The notes under the pieces were generated by a model. It saw nothing but the letters and a program-made list of their open reading frames with translations. It made no database searches and was not told where the DNA came from. Below are positions 5,084 through 7,526 of a DNA stretch of 7,526 nucleotides, in pieces (within the stretch, counting starts at the first letter, position 1; each line of letters starts with the position of its first letter). The stretch is taken from contig JALWON010000002.1 in the NCBI GenBank assembly GCA_027083475.1, positions 1-7,526 of the forward strand. The letters run 5' to 3'. The translations under genes and the position numbers were made by a program. Source of the DNA: Sulfurimonas sp. (lineage in GTDB: Bacteria; Campylobacterota; Campylobacteria; Campylobacterales; Sulfurimonadaceae).

Positions 5084-5611
5084 TAATATCCGTCTTGTTT
5101 GCCAGTACTTTCTTCTCCAGTAGGGGTTGTTGAGGTTTGAGAGTGTGACTCCATGTTTGGAAGAAGCATTGATGAAATCCCCATCCTTTAGGTAAATGCC
5201 AGAGTGACGAGTGTTTCGGGCTGTTTTAAACAGGAGTAAATCACCTGTTTTTGCCTGGTGTTTATCGACTCTATAGCCGATTTGTGATTGTAAAATGGTG
5301 GTTCTTGGTACAGAGACTCTGAGTGCATCCCAATAAATTTGTTGCACAAGTGAAGAGCAGTCAATGCCGTATTTGCTTGTTCCTCCATATTTGTAAGGTG
5401 TGTGTCTCCATTGTTTGTAGGCATTGTAGAGTGCGGTATAAATACTCTGCTTTTCTTGTTGTATGGTCTCAGGGTTCCTTGTGCTTTGCATGATGGGATG
5501 TGTTTGTGGTGGTAAGGTCGGGTAAACATTTTGGAAATGTGCCTGCGGTGTTTTGGAAGCACAGCCGCTTAAGAACAGCATAATTCCCAAAAAGAGATAG
5601 AGGGGTTTCAT
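5078..5611 (-). CDS. NlpC/P60 family lipoprotein, probable peptidoglycan endopeptidase
   Basis: This 177-aa protein has a lipoprotein signal with lipobox LSGC, the acylated cysteine being C17. A proline/glutamine-rich linker of about 45 residues follows, then an NlpC/P60 papain-like domain (about residues 60-177). The catalytic triad is visible: C85 in GIDCSSLVQ (82-90), H136 in RHSGIYL, and H153 in SSKHGV. Members of the Spr/MepS/NlpC group cut peptide stems or cross-links of peptidoglycan in the periplasm; the exact bond cannot be inferred here. The ATG follows directly on the stop of the preceding gene (TAAATG) without a clear ribosome site, so translation probably depends on coupling. It is the last gene of the five-gene minus-strand cluster and ends 7 bp from the convergent alr stop. 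Confidence 0.9.
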   Translation of the reverse strand: MKPLYLFLGIMLFLSGCASKTPQAHFQNVYPTLPPQTHPIMQSTRNPETIQQEKQSIYTALYNAYKQWRHTPYKYGGTSKYGIDCSSLVQQIYWDALRVSVPRTTILQSQIGYRVDKHQAKTGDLLLFKTARNTRHSGIYLKDGDFINASSKHGVTLSNLNNPYWRRKYWQTRRILP

Positions 5612-6004
5612 TTATGATGTGATTTTTATGACAGCACTCGGGTAAATAACCCCATCGATACCTAACAATGCCATCGCTTCAATCTCTGCATCTTTTTCTA
5701 TTTTTACAAGAATTTTTGCATCAAAAAGATACTCCTGTGCAAGTTTTTGTGCGCGTTGTGCTAATGATTGTGTTACAATGATGTACGTAGCATTGAGTGC
5801 AGCTGCATAGATGAGTTCTGTAGTGCTTTCAATGCTGAGTGCAAAGAAGAGTTCATTTGCATTGCAGTGTTGGATAATATCGAGATTTTCTTCGCTAAAG
5901 GCAAAGGTGAGGAGTGCATTTGGCGGTGTATGGCGGATGTCATCTATGTTTGTAATATGATAAAATGGTTCACTCTCAATAAAACGATGGCCAAAAAGTA
6001 ACAT
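5612..6004 (-). CDS. Conserved-looking cytoplasmic protein, 130 aa, function unknown
   Basis: I do not recognise a family. The 130-aa product has no signal peptide, membrane segment or cysteine cluster; the only cysteine is C47. Hydrophobic strands alternate with helices: LLTFAF, NELFFALSI, LNATYIIVT, AKILVKI and LLGIDGVIYPSAV. This resembles half of a TIM-barrel or Rossmann-like alpha/beta fold, and the GIDGVIYP end recalls late beta strands of phosphate-binding barrels, but no catalytic motif is evident. The reading is supported by the operon: the ATG directly follows the stop of the zinc-ribbon gene (TAAATG), an AAGG ribosome site lies 8 nt before it, and the stop abuts the NlpC/P60 start. 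It is a real gene by context; its role is unknown. Confidence 0.75.
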   Translation of the reverse strand: MLLFGHRFIESEPFYHITNIDDIRHTPPNALLTFAFSEENLDIIQHCNANELFFALSIESTTELIYAAALNATYIIVTQSLAQRAQKLAQEYLFDAKILVKIEKDAEIEAMALLGIDGVIYPSAVIKITS

Positions 6005-6226
6005 TTAAGAAGCCTTGCGAACACACTCAGAAGAGCAGTAGTATTTGCCAGCACTTAAAATAGCCTCTTCTACCTCTACATAAACACCACAAGTAGGGCA
6101 CTCTATGAGTTCATTGACAGCTTCATTGTGTGAATCTTTTTTTGGTGTATAGCTCTTTTTTTGTTTAAAAAAGAGTCGATATACCACATAAATGACAGCG
6201 CCAACAAGCAGTAATTTGAGTATCAT
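6005..6226 (-). CDS. Small membrane-anchored zinc-ribbon protein, PP0621-like
   Basis: This 73-aa protein has an N-terminal membrane anchor (residues about 2-19, LKLLLVGAVIYVVYRLFF), a lysine-rich linker (21-32), and a C-terminal four-cysteine zinc site: C43-P-T-C46 and C64-S-S-E-C68. This layout matches the PP0621 family of short proteins, whose biochemical role is not known. The zinc ribbon should lie in the cytoplasm, given the positive residues after the anchor. The start overlaps the rsmG stop as ATGA (6223-6226), so it is translationally coupled to rsmG, and the stop directly abuts the next ATG. Confidence 0.8.
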   Translation of the reverse strand: MILKLLLVGAVIYVVYRLFFKQKKSYTPKKDSHNEAVNELIECPTCGVYVEVEEAILSAGKYYCSSECVRKAS

Positions 6227-6786
6227 AAATTTTCTCCTAGAAGTAGATAGTGCCGATTCTCCGTGGTAATCACTTTATGGTGCATATTTTCTAAAACATC
6301 TTCCATCTCATCAAACACTTTTTCACCTTTATAAAAAAGCAAGATGGAGTCTGCATTACGAAAATTTTTACTTAAGTGCAAAAGCATTTGCGTCTCAGTT
6401 ACGGCTCGTGATGTGATTATATCATAAATTTGACTTGGCATCTGCTCAACTCTTTTTTTGACTACGGTGACATTTTCAAGTTTTAAATCGGCTTTAATAA
6501 ACTGTAAAAAACTTGCCCGTTTAGCGAGAGGTTCAACGAGGGTAACCTGCACATCAGGCAGGGCAAATGCAAGAATCATCCCGGGAAAACCAGCACCTGT
6601 ACCGATGTCCATGAGAGAATTTACTTTTGGTAAAAAGCTTACAGGAAAAACAGCATCTGCAATGAAAGCATCCACTGTTTTTTCATCTTTTGCACCTGTA
6701 AGATTATGAATTTTATTCCATTTGAATAAGTGTTCTTTATATTTTTGTACTTTGTAAGCAAAGTCATCTGGCAACGCTAAATGCAA
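6223..6786 (-). CDS. rsmG: 16S rRNA (guanine-527-N7) methyltransferase RsmG
   Basis: This 187-aa SAM-dependent methyltransferase (formerly GidB) modifies G527 in the 530 loop of 16S rRNA; its loss gives low-level streptomycin resistance in other bacteria. The early WNKIHNLTGAKD motif (23-34) is typical of the family. The SAM-binding glycine loop is DIGTGAGFPG (60-69), the acidic strand end is LVEPLAKRASFLQ (83-95), and SRAV (126-129) is the family's active-site region. The protein is short compared with the roughly 205-240 aa of enteric or Bacillus forms, as usual in Campylobacterota. The start is TTG at 6786-6784: AAAGGA lies 5 nt upstream and no ATG or GTG fits the frame. The gene begins 13 bp after the PAS gene and overlaps the zinc-ribbon gene by ATGA. 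Confidence 0.93.
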   Translation of the reverse strand: MHLALPDDFAYKVQKYKEHLFKWNKIHNLTGAKDEKTVDAFIADAVFPVSFLPKVNSLMDIGTGAGFPGMILAFALPDVQVTLVEPLAKRASFLQFIKADLKLENVTVVKKRVEQMPSQIYDIITSRAVTETQMLLHLSKNFRNADSILLFYKGEKVFDEMEDVLENMHHKVITTENRHYLLLGENL

Positions 6787-6791
6787 TCCAA

Positions 6792-6797
6792 TCCTTT
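6792..6797 (-). promoter_or_regulatory. Ribosome binding site deciding the TTG start of rsmG
   Basis: AAAGGA on the minus strand lies 5 nt before the TTG at 6786, inside the 13-bp gap after the PAS gene stop. It supports the non-ATG start. Confidence 0.65.
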
Positions 6798-6799
6798 TC

Positions 6800-7363
6800 T
6801 TATGAAAAAAGTTTTTTCATGGCTTTAAAAAAGATTTTAAAGAGTCCATGGTTGCCACTGAGGTCGTTCATAAACTCATCATAAGTCATTTTTCGCTCTT
6901 CTAAGAAGCCTCGCAAATATTTTTCACTCGCTTCCATTCCCCCCGTTTTTTCAATCTCTACAAGTTTTTGATAGATAGGAATCATCGCTTCTACCGCTTC
7001 TCTTGGTGCTGCTTTTCGAAATGCAGTATGGGAGATAATTTCGTTGGTAATTGGGTCTACCTTGGGCTCAAACTCGGTAACAACCCAGTAGTAACTGCCA
7101 TCTTTAGCAAGGTTTTTGACGACTGCCATAATGTTTTGGGCACGATTGATTCTATCCCACATCATTTTAAAAACTATTTTTGGCATATCTGGATGTCTTA
7201 TGAGACTATGAGGTTGTCCAATAAGTTCAGATTCAGAGTACCCAGAAATTTCTACAAAATAGTCATTTCCATACTCTATAATACCTTTTGGGTCTGTTTT
7301 AGAAACGATATATCTGTTTGGATTTAATGGTATTTCATGGTTTCTTGGTTCAGGACGATGCAT
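6800..7363 (-). CDS. CetB/Aer-type PAS sensor protein (probable FAD-binding energy/redox sensor)
   Basis: The 187-aa cytoplasmic protein has one PAS domain (about residues 15-120) followed by a helical C-terminus (120-187). The PAS matches the Aer/CetB subgroup: NDYFVEISGYSESELIGQPHSLIRHPDMP in type, with RHPDMP at 56-61, a W at 69, and KNLAKDGSYYWVV (83-95) with W93. In E. coli Aer and Campylobacter CetB this PAS binds FAD and reports redox or energy state for taxis. There is no membrane segment, HAMP or methyl-accepting domain, so like CetB it would need a partner receptor, or could report to another output. It leads the minus-strand cluster with rsmG 13 bp behind. AAAGG lies 8 nt before the ATG. 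FAD binding is inferred from the motif only. Confidence 0.87.
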   Translation of the reverse strand: MHRPEPRNHEIPLNPNRYIVSKTDPKGIIEYGNDYFVEISGYSESELIGQPHSLIRHPDMPKIVFKMMWDRINRAQNIMAVVKNLAKDGSYYWVVTEFEPKVDPITNEIISHTAFRKAAPREAVEAMIPIYQKLVEIEKTGGMEASEKYLRGFLEERKMTYDEFMNDLSGNHGLFKIFFKAMKKLFS

Positions 7364-7393
7364 AAATATAACCTTTAAAATTTAATTTAGCTT

Positions 7394-7399
7394 ATTATA
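7394..7399 (-). promoter_or_regulatory. Candidate -10 box for the PAS-rsmG cluster
   Basis: TATAAT on the minus strand (7399-7394) lies 30 nt upstream of the PAS gene ATG, in a suitable place to drive the five-gene cluster. It overlaps the left edge of the dyad at 7398-7426. The whole gap is AT-rich, so chance matches are likely and no -35 stands out. Confidence 0.4.
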
Positions 7400-7426
7400 T
7401 AGTATATTTATTTAATATATACTATA
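7398..7426. repeat. 10-bp dyad in the divergent control region
   Basis: TATAGTATAT (7398-7407) and ATATACTATA (7417-7426) are exact inverted copies around a 9-bp spacer. The dyad lies between the outward-facing -10 candidates for the PAS cluster and for the gene at 7479, so one bound regulator could control both directions. AT-richness weakens the case. Confidence 0.4.
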
Positions 7427-7439
7427 ATTTTTAAATTTA

Positions 7440-7448
7440 TGTTATAAT
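7440..7448 (+). promoter_or_regulatory. Extended -10 promoter of the gene at 7479
   Basis: TGTTATAAT matches the extended -10 consensus TGnTATAAT. It ends 30 nt before the ATG at 7479, with AAGGTG (7468-7473) between. A second TATAAT lies at 7423-7428. Confidence 0.55.
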
Positions 7449-7478
7449 TCAGATAGATAAATCTAATAAGGTGAACAA

Positions 7479-7526
7479 ATGAGTAAAGAAGAAGCACTTG
7501 CTGATGTTCAAAAAGCAAAACATGCT
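7479..7526 (+). CDS. Start of an unidentified plus-strand gene, possibly a CZB-domain protein (partial)
   Basis: An ATG with a good ribosome site (AAGGTG, 5 nt spacing) and an extended -10 promoter upstream opens 16 codons that run off the window. The visible residues MSKEEALADVQKAKHA are a charged helix. The KAKHA end is reminiscent of the first helix of chemoreceptor zinc-binding (CZB) domains, which would fit a position beside an Aer-like PAS gene. Sixteen residues are too few to assign a family. That a gene starts here is well supported; its identity is a guess. Confidence 0.6.
   Translation, partial: MSKEEALADVQKAKHA

Noticed and set aside
6802..6820. Palindrome ATGAAAAAA-G-TTTTTTCAT as a terminator between the PAS gene and rsmG
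   Set aside because: It lies in the coding end of the PAS gene (KKLFS), has no following U tract on the minus strand, and rsmG starts only 13 bp after the stop.
1..7526. CRISPR array, tRNA, rRNA, prophage, defence system or transposase
   Set aside because: No spaced direct repeats, clover-leaf tRNA with CCA or TPsiC features, integrase or transposase motifs, or known defence-gene domains were seen on either strand.

Overview
The window reads as a chromosomal segment of a free-living member of the Campylobacterota (Sulfurimonas/Sulfuricurvum/Sulfurovum-like). This is inferred from the AT-rich base composition, the protein style (short RsmG, CetB/Aer-type stand-alone PAS protein, HP0049/Cj0949c-type agmatine deiminase, FIST plus PAS-GGDEF pair) and tightly packed gene clusters. 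No phage, IS transposase, CRISPR array, tRNA or rRNA was seen.

Layout. 1-175 (minus) is the first 58 codons of a probable TonB-dependent receptor. 176-684 has no convincing gene but holds two abutting, strongly structured inverted-repeat elements (197-466 and 469-621). Each is bounded by a long, almost perfect terminal stem (32 bp, and 29 positions with one mismatch) and encloses internal hairpins. A 43-codon membrane-peptide ORF (685-816, plus) follows and overlaps the 3' end of a diguanylate cyclase gene by 4 bp. 813-3012 (minus) is a two-gene signalling operon: a FIST sensor protein, then a coiled-coil/PAS/GGDEF diguanylate cyclase, with an 8-bp gene overlap. 3091-4062 (minus) is agmatine deiminase. 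It diverges from alanine racemase (4078-5070, plus) across a gap of only 15 bp, which contains a perfect TATAAT. 5078-7363 (minus) is a five-gene cluster with stop/start contacts. In transcription order it encodes a CetB/Aer-like PAS protein, RsmG, a small membrane zinc-ribbon protein of the PP0621 type, a 130-aa protein I do not recognise, and an NlpC/P60 lipoprotein. An AT-rich divergent control region (7364-7478) separates this cluster from the start of another plus-strand gene (7479 to the window end).

How the genes fit together. Two signalling modules are present: FIST with a c-di-GMP synthase, and a PAS redox/energy-sensor-like protein. The rest is cell-wall housekeeping (Alr, NlpC/P60), ribosome modification (RsmG) and polyamine metabolism (agmatine deiminase). 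The least explained part is the double cloverleaf-like region 197-621. A second theme is that two plus-strand genes (alr and the 43-aa ORF) have a -10 box almost touching the ATG and no Shine-Dalgarno, as expected for leaderless mRNAs. Two minus-strand genes are better started elsewhere than at a default ATG: FIST at an internal ATG (3012) with a good ribosome site, and RsmG at a TTG.
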